From Nipponacmea schrenckii (lineage: Eukaryota; Mollusca; Gastropoda; Lottiidae): a DNA stretch of 64,000 nucleotides. The stretch covers positions 36,319,106-36,383,105 of the forward strand of contig JAUJPP010000005.1 in the NCBI GenBank assembly GCA_030562195.1, read 5' to 3'. This document shows positions 38,164 to 47,909 of this stretch, one piece after another (position 1 is the first letter of the stretch; each line of letters starts with the position of its first letter). The notes beneath the pieces are model-generated. The model was not told the DNA's origin, searched no databases, and saw only the letters and a list, made by a program, of their open reading frames with translations. Made by a program: the position numbers and the translations under genes.

Positions 38164-40353
38164 GTGAGTGTGTTTCTATTTTGATTTTAATTGACTCATC
38201 TCAGCTGCCAAGGCGCGTTTCGGATACACAATCACAATCTGAACAGCAACTGTACGAAGATAGTCTGAACAAAAATATTAAAAATCTTTTAAAAGCAATT
38301 TTGATAGCTTGATGATATGTGCTCGTATTTAAAACTCAACGTTTTTTTTAAGTCTATTAGTATGATCTACTGTTATGATGATATATCAATTTTGCATTAA
38401 AAATAATTCTATTTACTAACGAATGTGCAGAGACAGTGTTTCGGAAATGGTGTTATGGTGGTTGGAAAAACTATCCCATTAATTTACTATTCAACAAAAA
38501 TCACTGAACAAGCGTTCAATTGATACACGTTTCCATTTAAAAGTGGATGTAGTCTGATGAGCCCACAAAAAGTTAATCCAATTTCGGAACATTGGGATCG
38601 AGAATCGTGTAATGAAGTCACGGAACTGGACATTTCACCACAATCTACATGCAAATACATGAAGCCGAAAGATAATTTTGACTTGTTGATGTCTTTTATT
38701 TCAATATCAATCCATTAATTGACTACTCTCAGAAATATTAATATTATTACAACCGATCAGTTATCAAGGTTGTAATAAACTAAATACATGTATTATGGAT
38801 AACGAAAGATGGTGATATGGTGCATAAAGAAACCTTTTCTTTGAAAGAGGTAATATATTCATAAAAGTTATTGAAAAGTAACCTTTGAGAATGCGTGAAC
38901 AACTCCCAACCCCTAAAACCTTGGTACGCCTCTGTCTTAGTATTGTATTTATTCTGTGATTAAGCAATATTTAGTTTCAGATATTTCGAAATATTATATT
39001 AAGTTTCACTCATCAATCAAAGAGGTCAATGGGTTCTGTCCACTTCAGAAAAAAACTACTCAATAGATCAATGACATTTATGTGAAATGTGGACCGAGGA
39101 GATAAAAATGAATTTCAGAACGTGATATCAGGCTGTAAGATTAATATGTGCTGCTAGCATATGTATTTGAAATGGGGACTATCTGCATTGAAGAAGTCCT
39201 AGCCTTAAAAATGCACTATGTTTGAAAAACTGTTCTATATTGGTCGAAAAAGAAATTTTTCACATTACAGCCATGATAACCACATGTTTTCACTTTTTTT
39301 GTCAAATCTTTACCAATGGGTCCCAAATTATTTACAACCCCCAGTTTTACCGATTCTTCTTTACTATTAAAACCTATAAACAGTTTAAACAGGTTATACT
39401 GAGCATTTTTTCACAATTATATGTCTTAGCCTCATTGAAAATTCCTCTATTAAATGTAATTTATTAAAATGTTTCATATGTTCCTGTTGATAAATCTGCG
39501 CTGTGTTTAACTAATGTTCTTTATTTTACAATATACTACTGTTATTTTTTATATATTTTTCATTTTTTGTTTGTGTTTTCGAGGAATAAGAATTTAAAAT
39601 GTGGAATGTTTGAACATTTTAAAATGAAATGAAACTTACATTTAAATTTTAATGGTTTGTGAGACAAATTCTACAGTTATTACTAGTCGGAAATTTCGGA
39701 CTATTCCTTTCCTGAAATCTATTTAATTAATCAGCGTATAAGCCCTTCCTGGAACAATATGCTCCCAGATATTATAAGTCGTGTTTCTGGGCCATGATTA
39801 AGGCTAAAAATAAATTTTTATGATGTAAAGTGTAATATGATCAAGTCTATTTTGAATTATGGAGACTTCAATTATGATTGTAAATATTGATTATGATTTA
39901 TAATAGAATGTAAAATAATAAACAATTCTCTTATATTCGATAATGAAATAAAACTATTAATAGGCTACATATAGAAATCAAATAAAAAGTGTGAATGGGG
40001 ATGACCGACTAGTCCCTTAAAGAGATCGTGAGGATATTTTCTGAAATTGTTCATATGTATCAGCGTAACATCAATTAGCACCATCCCGAGATTTAACCCA
40101 AACTGTTTGATGACGTCATTTTTGCCATATAATCATATAATGTTTGTATCACATTCGCGATAAGGGATTTCACCAAACACTGAAATTGCAGATAAAGTTA
40201 CATTTTTCAAGCTAAGGCTATGATTTTACTCATAAAGTACAGATCTACATGTTCCTTATATTTAGAATTGGCCCGAAAGAATAATAATTTGGACCATATT
40301 ATAACCTGTCTGACATACTTTAAAAGTTGAATGATTTCATTTATATTTTTCAG
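38164..40353. other. Intron of rolling-stone-like B
   Basis: 2.2-kb AT-rich intron from GTGAGT to ATTTTTCAG. It holds an isolated TGACGTCA (about 40111-40118) and no other feature I can support. Confidence 0.55.
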
Positions 40354-41193
40354 TGGAAATGTCCCCAATGGCTGTTTGTTATTTATCGGGCTATCATGGC
40401 GGCTTATGTTTTAGGGGCACTGATCCATTATTTCACAAGGTTTGCTGGTGCCAATCATAACCCTATGGTGTACTTAACAACGTGGTCGTACCTGATGTTA
40501 AATTTTCATTTTATTGTGGATCTACTAGTGCTTATTTGGAAAATTTTCAGAACGAAGGTTAAATCGTCGCCAGGGCAACAAAAATCAGTTGACATTGAGT
40601 CTGTGGGCATGGGAAAAATGGCAACCGGAGATGACAATAAAACCAGCGACATCTCAGAAAAGAGCTTAAACGGAGGTCATCCAGATTATAGGATGTCATC
40701 AAATACTGTGAAGCCGTTAGCATGGTATTTTAACTGCTCGTGGTTTTTAACAAATGTCATATCCGCCTGGGCGCCAATAGTTACTATCATTTATTACATA
40801 GCGTTATTTCGTGGCGAATATCATGCTTCAGATGTGAACGTTCACATGATGAATACAATCGTAATTTTGATTGACACTGTTGTCAGTGCTACGCCAGTAA
40901 AACTGTTCCATGCTATATATCCGATTATTTATGGAATAGCTTATGTTACATGTAATGCCATATACTGGTCGACAGATCCAAAGAAAAACGTGATCTATGC
41001 CGTGATAATGGATTGGAATAAACCAGAGTACCCTGTTGGTATACTTTTTGGCATGATGATCGTAATAATACCGTTACTGCAGGCACTGTTTTTTGGAGTC
41101 TACAGATTGAAACTGCTTGTATTTAAGAACATATTCAAAGAGGAGTATCCCTATCAAGCGTTGCTTATCAGCAGTCATAATATTTCTGAGTAG
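40354..41193 (+). CDS. Rolling-stone-like B, main exon
   Basis: Second paralogue, 309 residues with exon 1, and the best match to the family pattern. It begins WKCPQWLFVIYRAIMAAYVL and keeps LTTWSYLMLNFHF, VNVHMMNT, PVKLFHAIYP and MDWNKPEYP. About six hydrophobic segments are visible. The loop between segments 2 and 3 is longer than in A and polar (KSSPGQQKSVDIES, TGDDNKTSDISEKS), and probably faces the cytoplasm. The terminal tail is short (EEYPYQALLISSHNISE). The splice acceptor falls at the same residue as in A and C. The TIR element at 41355 begins about 160 bp after the stop. Confidence 0.92.
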   Translation, partial: WKCPQWLFVIYRAIMAAYVLGALIHYFTRFAGANHNPMVYLTTWSYLMLNFHFIVDLLVLIWKIFRTKVKSSPGQQKSVDIESVGMGKMATGDDNKTSDISEKSLNGGHPDYRMSSNTVKPLAWYFNCSWFLTNVISAWAPIVTIIYYIALFRGEYHASDVNVHMMNTIVILIDTVVSATPVKLFHAIYPIIYGIAYVTCNAIYWSTDPKKNVIYAVIMDWNKPEYPVGILFGMMIVIIPLLQALFFGVYRLKLLVFKNIFKEEYPYQALLISSHNISE

Positions 41194-41354
41194 CATAATT
41201 GAGGAGTAATCCACAATAATCAAAAGTATCTTTGGTATGGTTCAACAAGGCACAAAGTCTATGTCTTTATTGCAATTCAATTTACATTCAATTCCGTTCA
41301 CTTACATTTTGAAACTTCGAGTTTTGCATTTTTTCACGAACACAAGTAAATACC

Positions 41355-41980
41355 AATGTTCCTAAAGCCACGTTTGGATATGTACATGAACCAACAGTTG
41401 CTCTTACAATCCCAGATTCTCGTCATTTATTTTCATTGGTCGAGGGTTTACTCTTCTACCAATTAGATTCTTTGTAACAAACTAATGTGGGACAATGTTT
41501 GATTACCAGACGTAAGATCTTTAGTTACAGCTTTATTTAGGGATAATGGAGTCTACAAGGTCAAGGCCGCCTTATGAAGAAAACAAATGTTGACCGTGTA
41601 AGTTTTTGCCGAAGAGCGATCACGAGCACACAAACTGTTTCTGGCATAACAAACAGGACAGATTCGTAAGAAAGCGATTTACCGCTTCTAGTTTGGGTAC
41701 AAATAAAAATGTCTTTGTTATCTAAAAGTGCTTGCGTCGCTTTTTTCCGGTTTCCGCTTAGACATTCGATAGAAACCTTGTTTTGAATTAATGAAAACAA
41801 TGATTCAATGGAGGCCGCCATTTTGAATTAGTTCAAATCTTTCGAGGTCACCGATTGACTACGTTTAGTAGTGATGTATGGTTTGCCAAGGGAGGTTATT
41901 AGTCTCTTATGACAAGAATCTGCAATTGTGAAAGCAACGGTTGGTTCTTGTATATATCCAAACGTTGCTTTAGGAACATG
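41355..41980. mobile_element. 626-bp TIR transposon carrying a helicase fragment
   Basis: The ends are inverted repeats of 71 bp (41356-41426 and 41909-41979). I count 62 of 71 matching positions; both read ATGTTCCTAAAGC from the outside. The flanks are a direct repeat GTAAATACC (41346-41354 and 41981-41989), a clear 9-bp target duplication. No transposase is present, so the copy is non-autonomous. Long inverted ends with a 9-bp duplication fit Mutator-like elements (Merlin is the alternative); this class call is inference. The interior holds a RecQ-type helicase fragment on the minus strand. Confidence 0.82.
41561..41821 (-). pseudogene. RecQ-type helicase N-terminal fragment inside the TIR element
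   Basis: An ATG-started frame of 86 codons. It reads like the start of the RecQ-type helicases common in invertebrate genomes: a Gln-motif-like region (NRKKATQALLDNKDIFI), then Walker A (CTQTRSGKSLSYES), then a motif-Ia-like VCVLVIAL. No later helicase motif is present, and the frame ends about 35 residues after Walker A. Where the family usually has Pro-Thr-Gly the Walker loop has Thr-Arg-Ser, but Gly-Lys-Ser is kept. It cannot be a working helicase. It is either captured host sequence or the relic of an element-encoded gene. Confidence 0.6.
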
Positions 41981-41990
41981 GTAAATACCA

Positions 41991-42849
41991 AGTAGTGCTA
42001 TAATAGGCGTTGTGATTCAAAAACATTAAATTTGAAAAGATATTTTTTATTGAACACAAGATTGACCAAAAACTAATGAAAGTCAATGATTACATTTCTA
42101 CTATCTAGCTATTCTTGTACTTCATTTGTATTTTTACGTTTCTTAAAAATATAGCAACTCGAATTTGAACATAGATTAGTTTAGTTACATGTAGTTAGAT
42201 CGAATGTATAGAAACCACACATCTTATTTATATCGACTAATATCTTAAAGGTAAATTTATCCTTAAGTTCAGTTTTTCAATGTCTAGTGAATATATACCA
42301 ACAAATTATTTATGAACGTTATCCACAAATAAATTTTTTTTAATGTTTTTAGTGTACAATAATTCATATACCTATTATAAGCTAATTGTTATCTATCAAT
42401 ATGTTTTTATCATCCACCAATATATTATTTATTACATTGATTGTTATCTATCAGTATATGATTTCATTATTCAATTATTGTTGCAAATTGTGTATTATTA
42501 AAGTACTTGTTATTATTCAAAAAGTTTAGTCATTTTGTCATATTTTCCTTGATTTAAAATAAGCAATAGAATTATTTTCAATTTCATTACCATGGTCATG
42601 TCAAAATAAACTTGTTATTGTTCTGTTTATTCCCAGTCCAATCCACGTATAAGCTAAGTATGACATGATGCGTTTGTCTGAATAGTCTCTTAGCATGTCC
42701 CTGTAGTTTTCTGAAACGACACACGTAGATATTTACATGTCCTCGTGAATTGTGGCCTGCTCTTTCGGAGCGTCGCTAAACACGATACAAACAGCGAAAT
42801 AGGTTGTAAACTCTTATCTTATCAACATTGATTCAGTTGTCATTTCCTG
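41991..42849. other. Intergenic stretch, 3' side of rolling-stone-like C
   Basis: Very AT-rich and holds the 3' flank of rolling-stone-like C. No other gene was seen. Confidence 0.5.
42626..42631 (-). promoter_or_regulatory. Candidate polyadenylation signal AATAAA (minus strand)
   Basis: AATAAA on the minus strand about 220 bp after the stop codon of rolling-stone-like C. Weak support in AT-rich DNA. Confidence 0.35.
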
Positions 42850-43719
42850 TTATTTATCTGGCACCATTTCCGGTACGGGCATCTGTTGTAGATAGTATGG
42901 ATGTTTGTAAACCCATTTAAAGGAACCTAATGTCATCCGATAAACACCGAAAAATATAAGCTGAATACATGGCAGCATTAATAAAACACTACCCAAAAAT
43001 ACCAAAGATGCTTTTGTAGGTTCATTCCAGTTCAATACGTTGTGGTATATAACATTGGTTGATGGGTTTGCCGACCAATAAACGACATTAATAAGCCCAT
43101 AAAGCAGCCCAAGACAAACAGGGTAAATAGCATGAAGTATACGTAAGGGTATAGCACTAAGATATAAGTCAACGTAAATAAAGATTGCATTAAGCGTATA
43201 GATGTTGATATTCACGAAAGTGTACGTTTGGTCTTGTAAAAAATAGAACAAGATGCTGGTGGTGACACCACAAACATACGCCATATTGGCTAAACACCAT
43301 GACACACTCAAATACCATGGAAAATTCTTCTCTTGGGTTTGCAATTCATTAATATCAGACGTGTGAACCCCTATTTCACTACCTTCTGCATTGCTATTGG
43401 CGTTTGCATCACTAGTTCCGGTCTGACCACTTAAGTCATTTTCTGTATTATCATTGTCACTTCCGCTTTGATCAGTACCGTTTTTGTGTACGCTGGAAGA
43501 ATTGAATTTCCCTCTTTTTCTTTTTTTTATGAATATCCACAAGCAGACAGCAAGGGAGACGTTGAAATGAAGTGTCAGCGCTAGATATGTCCAAGTCGCA
43601 AGAAAGACTGCTGACGTCATAGGATTCGTCCACGTGGCTAGATAATGAATGAAGGCGAAGAGGGTATATGCTGAAGAAATAGATCTATATATGATGAAAC
43701 CCCATGATGGCCATTTCCA
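42850..43719 (-). CDS. Rolling-stone-like C, main exon
   Basis: Third paralogue, on the opposite strand, 317 residues with exon 1. It starts WKWPSWGFIIYRSISSAYTL right after acceptor TTCTCTTTCAG, the same residue as in A and B. It keeps LATWTYLALTLHFN, an NINIYTLNAIFIYVD block, PLRILHAIYP and LNWNEPT. The loop between segments 2 and 3 is the longest of the three: a basic patch (KKRKRGK) followed by about 60 Asn/Ser/Thr/Asp/Glu-rich residues, surely disordered. The His in VN(I/V)H of A and B is Asn here. About six hydrophobic segments are visible. Confidence 0.9.
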   Translation of the reverse strand, partial: WKWPSWGFIIYRSISSAYTLFAFIHYLATWTNPMTSAVFLATWTYLALTLHFNVSLAVCLWIFIKKRKRGKFNSSSVHKNGTDQSGSDNDNTENDLSGQTGTSDANANSNAEGSEIGVHTSDINELQTQEKNFPWYLSVSWCLANMAYVCGVTTSILFYFLQDQTYTFVNINIYTLNAIFIYVDLYLSAIPLRILHAIYPVCLGLLYGLINVVYWSANPSTNVIYHNVLNWNEPTKASLVFLGSVLLMLPCIQLIFFGVYRMTLGSFKWVYKHPYYLQQMPVPEMVPDK

Positions 43720-44320
43720 CTGAAAGAGAATAAGAACATAAATCAATTATCAATAAGAGGCTGGAGGCAAATCAAAGAAATCCTGAACGCATCGATCGAA
43801 GGATCTCATTTGATGCGATTGACGTAAGTTTGGTGTGTAGGCCTAATGGAGTTTTTCCAAACCAATCCGACAAAAAAGACAAATGTTAATAATTGGCTAT
43901 GTTTTGTCTGCAGGTAACTTCACTGACTAAAGCATCTCTTTCTGAGGGTCATTTACTATTCAGATGTCCAGTTCAATAAAAGCTCCCCTTATTGTATGTG
44001 AGGAATCTAGGGATATTCATTAACAACGGCCAGGAACTAAATTTTAAATAAAACTAGTTACTTCCCTTTCTATAGGAACGTTTAACATAATACTTGTGAT
44101 AGAAAAGATAAACATGGTGCAGAAATTATTCTTGATAAATATTCGTTGTTAATTCGAAATTGCTAAGCTCACAAACAGTTATTGATGTGAAAAAAATTGT
44201 GCAAAAATAACCACTCCCCTATTTTGACTCACAAGCAATAGACAACAATCACAACGACCAGGAAGTGTTAATATATATATATATAATTTCTTGGTATATC
44301 AGTATTAGTAAAATACATAC
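43720..44320. other. Intron of rolling-stone-like C
   Basis: 601-bp intron on the minus strand from GTATGT to CTTTCAG. Its first bases pair with a downstream sequence in a perfect hairpin (see 44284-44330). Confidence 0.7.
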
Positions 44321-44330
44321 CAAGAAATTA
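44284..44330 (-). promoter_or_regulatory. Hairpin spanning the 5' splice site of rolling-stone-like C
   Basis: Two perfectly complementary 14-base arms (44284-44297 and 44317-44330) are separated by 19 bases. On the transcribed strand the first arm is TAATTTCTTG|GTAT: the last ten exon bases and the first four intron bases. The donor GT would be paired in the folded transcript. A regulatory role is inference. Confidence 0.55.
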
Positions 44331-44404
44331 TTAAATGGTTCCTTGTGTGGAAATCTCAATTTCAATCTCGTTAAGTGGAATTCGTCCTTGAGAATTGCTG
44401 ACAT
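44321..44404 (-). CDS. Rolling-stone-like C, exon 1
   Basis: Twenty-eight codons starting MSAILKDEFHLTRLKLRFPH and ending KEPFNNFL, followed by donor GTATGT. The Lys-Asp-Glu-Phe and Phe-Pro-His pattern matches exon 1 of paralogue B (FPHQQPF), and phase 0 gives ..NFL|WKWP. The family's usual Gln before Trp is Leu here. An A at -3 supports the start. Confidence 0.78.
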
Positions 44405-46086
44405 TGTTTTTGGGCTTCGGGGAAAATTTCACAACAGTTAAAGCCTAACACAATACTAACAATATACAGGTCTGCCAAGTTTTCTGTACTCTTGTCGAAA
44501 ATGTTTTATGTTCCGCACAGCACTGATTAACGAGAGTCCTTATTATACTTTAATTCAAGATAATATCCATTTATTCCCTTTTTGCTTTAGTATAAGTATA
44601 TGTTAGCTTAAGGTACATCCATATCTTACTGCAAGGGGTGTACTTTAATCCAACATATTCTTTTACTTCCTCATATCCAATATCACTGGGCCAATTTCAT
44701 ACACTACTGTTGGTGTCAGTGTCGCTGACTAATATTTAAAACCATGTGACATAAACTGCCACCTTATAGAATTTTCGAACACTACCATCGACCCCATAGA
44801 AACAATGCCACTGAATAAAAATATCTTATTCTTATAAAAATATTTTTTGCTGTGTAATGTTTATTTCTATTCATTATATAACGCTTCAATGAACCTCTTC
44901 CTTTATAATTGATTACGGCAGTTTTGATATGCCCGATGATGTTTGAAACTCTTGAATGAGTCTCTTCACCCTTTTAAACTTAAAATTCTTTATAAGCAGA
45001 GACTCTCATTTCATTGATTGCATCGTTGGACTTTGATTAATCTCGTTTTCGATTTTTTCTAAGACTATTTCATTGATAGCTACAGAGTTAAGCCGTCACC
45101 ATGTCTAATCCTTACAATTACCCCCCTTTCCTAAAGAAAATATACGATCGGGAAATGGGCATTTTATTCTAACCGTTAAAGTAAATGTAGTAAGTGAATA
45201 AAATCGTTCTCTGTACATCCTCATTAGTTAGTCTATAAATATTCATTTATCATGAATATGGCGAATGTCCATTCTCTCCAATTAGACATAGCTATTTTAA
45301 AGTGGGATATCAACTTTGTCCATTGTAACAAGAGTTTTTGACTGAACACTATATTATCAAAACGAGTTTCCTTATATTATATGATCTGAAAGTTCGACGA
45401 AGGACAGTTGTGCTAAAACTATGTAGATCTGCATCTGTTAATCTATTTTAACAGTAATTAAATTCAGATAATGAACAACTCGTTGTATTCGTTGTAGTCT
45501 GTTTCGATAATTCTTCCGTTTTCAAAGTGGTCTCCCTTTCATTATAAAATAGCAACCATAATGATCATAAGATTATTTTTCTTTTTCAACCTGATAATAA
45601 ATTTCTGAAACAACCGGGTAAGATTTGTGAGAGGTAAACTTCCATTGAGAAAGGGGCATTATGGTCCCTGATAGATATTAATGATAGGCAGAAAAACGTT
45701 ATATTATTTGTCTGGCCTCTAAAACCTTTTATTGACAGAACTGAACTTAAATGGTGTCAGAACTATACTACATAAAAAATCACATAAAAATAAGAAATAA
45801 TCCATGAAACTAAGTAAATTTGAATCCCGTTTAGCAGCGTTTCAATGGATATATCGTGCATATGTTATATGTATTATGTTAAATTTATGTATTATGTTAT
45901 ATAGATTCTAACTGAAGGATATACAGAAATAAACACCAGTTAGTCAACCGATGTAATTATGAGTTGCCTCGATGTAACGATGAAAGAATAAAATATGTTT
46001 CATGGAATATAGGATCATATTTTTCTTTAACAGACTTGTCTGCGATTCAGAAATAAAACGAGAAATTAGTCAATAAAAACAAACTG
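44405..46086. other. Intergenic stretch, nothing clear
   Basis: AT-rich DNA upstream of rolling-stone-like C and downstream of the BTB gene. No gene or array was seen. Confidence 0.5.
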
Positions 46087-46117
46087 TTTATTCAATTTTC
46101 AGCGAGAATTATTTATT
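46087..46117 (-). promoter_or_regulatory. Two candidate polyadenylation signals of the BTB-BACK gene
   Basis: AATAAA on the minus strand at 46112-46117 and 46087-46092, about 33 and 58 bp after the stop codon. They lie in a small tandem repeat whose unit contains TTCAATTTTCAG. Confidence 0.55.
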
Positions 46118-46165
46118 GTTATTCAATTTTCAGTGAGAATTATCTATTATTATTCAATTTTCATA
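46089..46165. repeat. About 32-bp tandem repeat, 2.4 copies
   Basis: TTCAATTTTCAG(C/T)GAGAATTAT occurs twice and a third partial copy ends in TTCAATTTTCAT. The array overlaps the last codons and 3' flank of the BTB gene, so the C-terminal NNMKIE may be repeat-derived. Confidence 0.7.
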
Positions 46166-46519
46166 TTATTTATCAATTTAGAAGTTTTAGAGATTTTCTT
46201 TAAGTTGACTTCTGTCTCTTTCCCAATTTTTTCCTCTTTATGTTTCACTTTTTTTTCCTCCTCTTCCTCCGATTCTTCTTCTTCGTCTGATTCTTCCTCT
46301 TCGTCCGATTCTTCTTCTGATTCTTCCTCTTCGTCAGATTCTTCTTCTTCATCAGATTCTTCCTCCTCCCATTCTTCCCAGTTCTCCCAATCTTCTTCTT
46401 CCTCCAAGTCTTCTTCCTCTTCGTTATAACTCTTCTCACTGTATTTAATAGGATAATAATGCCTTTGTTTCGGGAGAAATTCGTCCGTTCCGCCTCCGCT
46501 GTATCTTAAGGCATGGTAC
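46150..46519 (-). CDS. BTB-BACK protein, exon 2 (acidic tail)
   Basis: Acceptor TCTACTCTTAG precedes 46519. The split codon AG|G gives Arg367, then YHALRYSGGGTDEFLPKQR follows. Next comes an acidic tract of about 65 residues, mostly Glu with Ser and Asp (blocks of EEESDEEE), then a basic end (KKISKTSK). The stop is TAA at 46150-46152. The Ser-rich frame on the other strand is only the complement of these GAA/GAG/GAC codons. Confidence 0.85.
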
Positions 46520-46809
46520 CTAAGAGTAGATGTAAGCAAAAAATAAATAAATAAATAATAATAAAAATAATAGTCTATCACAAACTCGGTAGCTGATGAC
46601 TTGATTTGAAAGATTCATAATATAAGTAGAATCCCTAAAAACTCGATATTTCAAATGGTTGATTGGAATGGAATTAACTGTGAAAAATGGAAATTTAGAA
46701 AACAGTAACATTACAACAAGGCTTAATTGTTTCATGTATATGCCTTGGTAGGCGAAGTAGACTATAGATTTACCGAAGAGATCATAAGATATTATAAAAG
46801 AAATATTAC
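46520..46809. other. Short intron of the BTB-BACK gene
   Basis: 290-bp AT-rich intron between donor GTAATA and acceptor TCTTAG on the minus strand. It contains a short ATTT-type run. Confidence 0.75.
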
Positions 46810-47909
46810 CTAAAAACGTCGACTAACATCTGGTTGCATTCATCTGAATAATACTTCATATTTGGTTCGATATATTTCACAACATCATCAGGGACAATCA
46901 GAGGAAATCGAATCGTATTCAACAGTTCTTTAGTGTACTTCTTTCGCCCCTTTGGGTTGAATTCTAGCCATTTTGATGCAATATTGTAAACCTCCAACTC
47001 CTTTTTAACGTTTAAATTGTCACTTTTGAGCAAATGAACAACTTTATCAACTGAACATGTTAAAAATGACTCTGTGTCGCTCATCTTTTTTATGTGTTTG
47101 CAGATATAGTTAAACGCAATGGCAGACACATCTAAAAACTCATTTTTCTCTGCGATCCACATGTGATCGAGGACATTGAACCTTGTGTAGTCAAGTAGAT
47201 AATCTTTGGTAGATTCTATTACATCTTCGACACCTAGTTGACGACTGGCAGAAATCACAGCATCAATGTTTTCTGGGTTCAGGTCAAAATCATTGTAGTA
47301 AACGTAATTCATAACTTCCTGTACTGCATCTGCATTTGTATCGCTTAAGCTTATTTCACAATAGCCAACAGGAGCTTCATTGATACATTGCTTTGCAAAC
47401 TGATTGCTATAAGCTGCCAAAGGAATTTTGTGAGCCAAAACTTGAGTTCTTCCAATTTTAATGACCAAATCACACATTTCTTGTTTTTCCCACATACGAA
47501 TCAAAAATTCCTCGATTATGCCTGGCTGAGCTACTTCCTCTTCCTCTTCTTCTTCCTCTTCTTCTTCCTCCTCATAAGATGAATAATATTCCTCTTCATC
47601 ATAATCCTCCTCTTCTTCTGCTTCTTCTTCTTCTAATTCCTCTTCCACCCTCGCTTGTCTTCTTTTCAATTTCCATCTTTTCTTTATCTCTTCTGGTACA
47701 GTTTTTTCCTTATTGCTCTTTTTCAAAGCTACCGTCGTGTCGTCCATGTGATGATGGCGATCTAAGATTTCACCGTCTTCAACATTGTGATGTTTTGTGA
47801 AAATGTTGTGTCTTCCCGGATATCGTTGAGGTGAAGAACGTTTTACAGGTGTGTCATTTAAACTCACTGTTCGCACTGGAGAAGCACTTTTCTCCCTCTT
47901 ACTCTCCAT
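46810..47909 (-). CDS. BTB-BACK domain protein with acidic tracts, exon 1
   Basis: The whole protein is 489 residues. The start is the ATG at 47909, in context AAAATGG; the open frame extends 12 codons further up without another ATG. Order: a basic N-terminus with Ser-Pro/Thr-Pro sites (residues 1-45); an acidic, mostly Glu tract (88-125); a BTB domain (about 135-240; MCDLVIKIGRTQVLAHKIPL, then VMNYVYYNDFDL); and BACK (about 245-350; FNVLDHMWIAEKNEFLDVSA, KWLEFNP). No kelch repeats follow; exon 2 adds a second acidic tail. BTB-BACK proteins usually pair by their BTB domains and act as Cullin-3 substrate adaptors. That role is inferred here. Confidence 0.9.

Noticed and set aside
46133..46429. 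Ser/Asp-rich plus-strand open frame
   Set aside because: It is the exact complement of the Glu-rich tail of the BTB-BACK gene, which has matching splice sites and frame.
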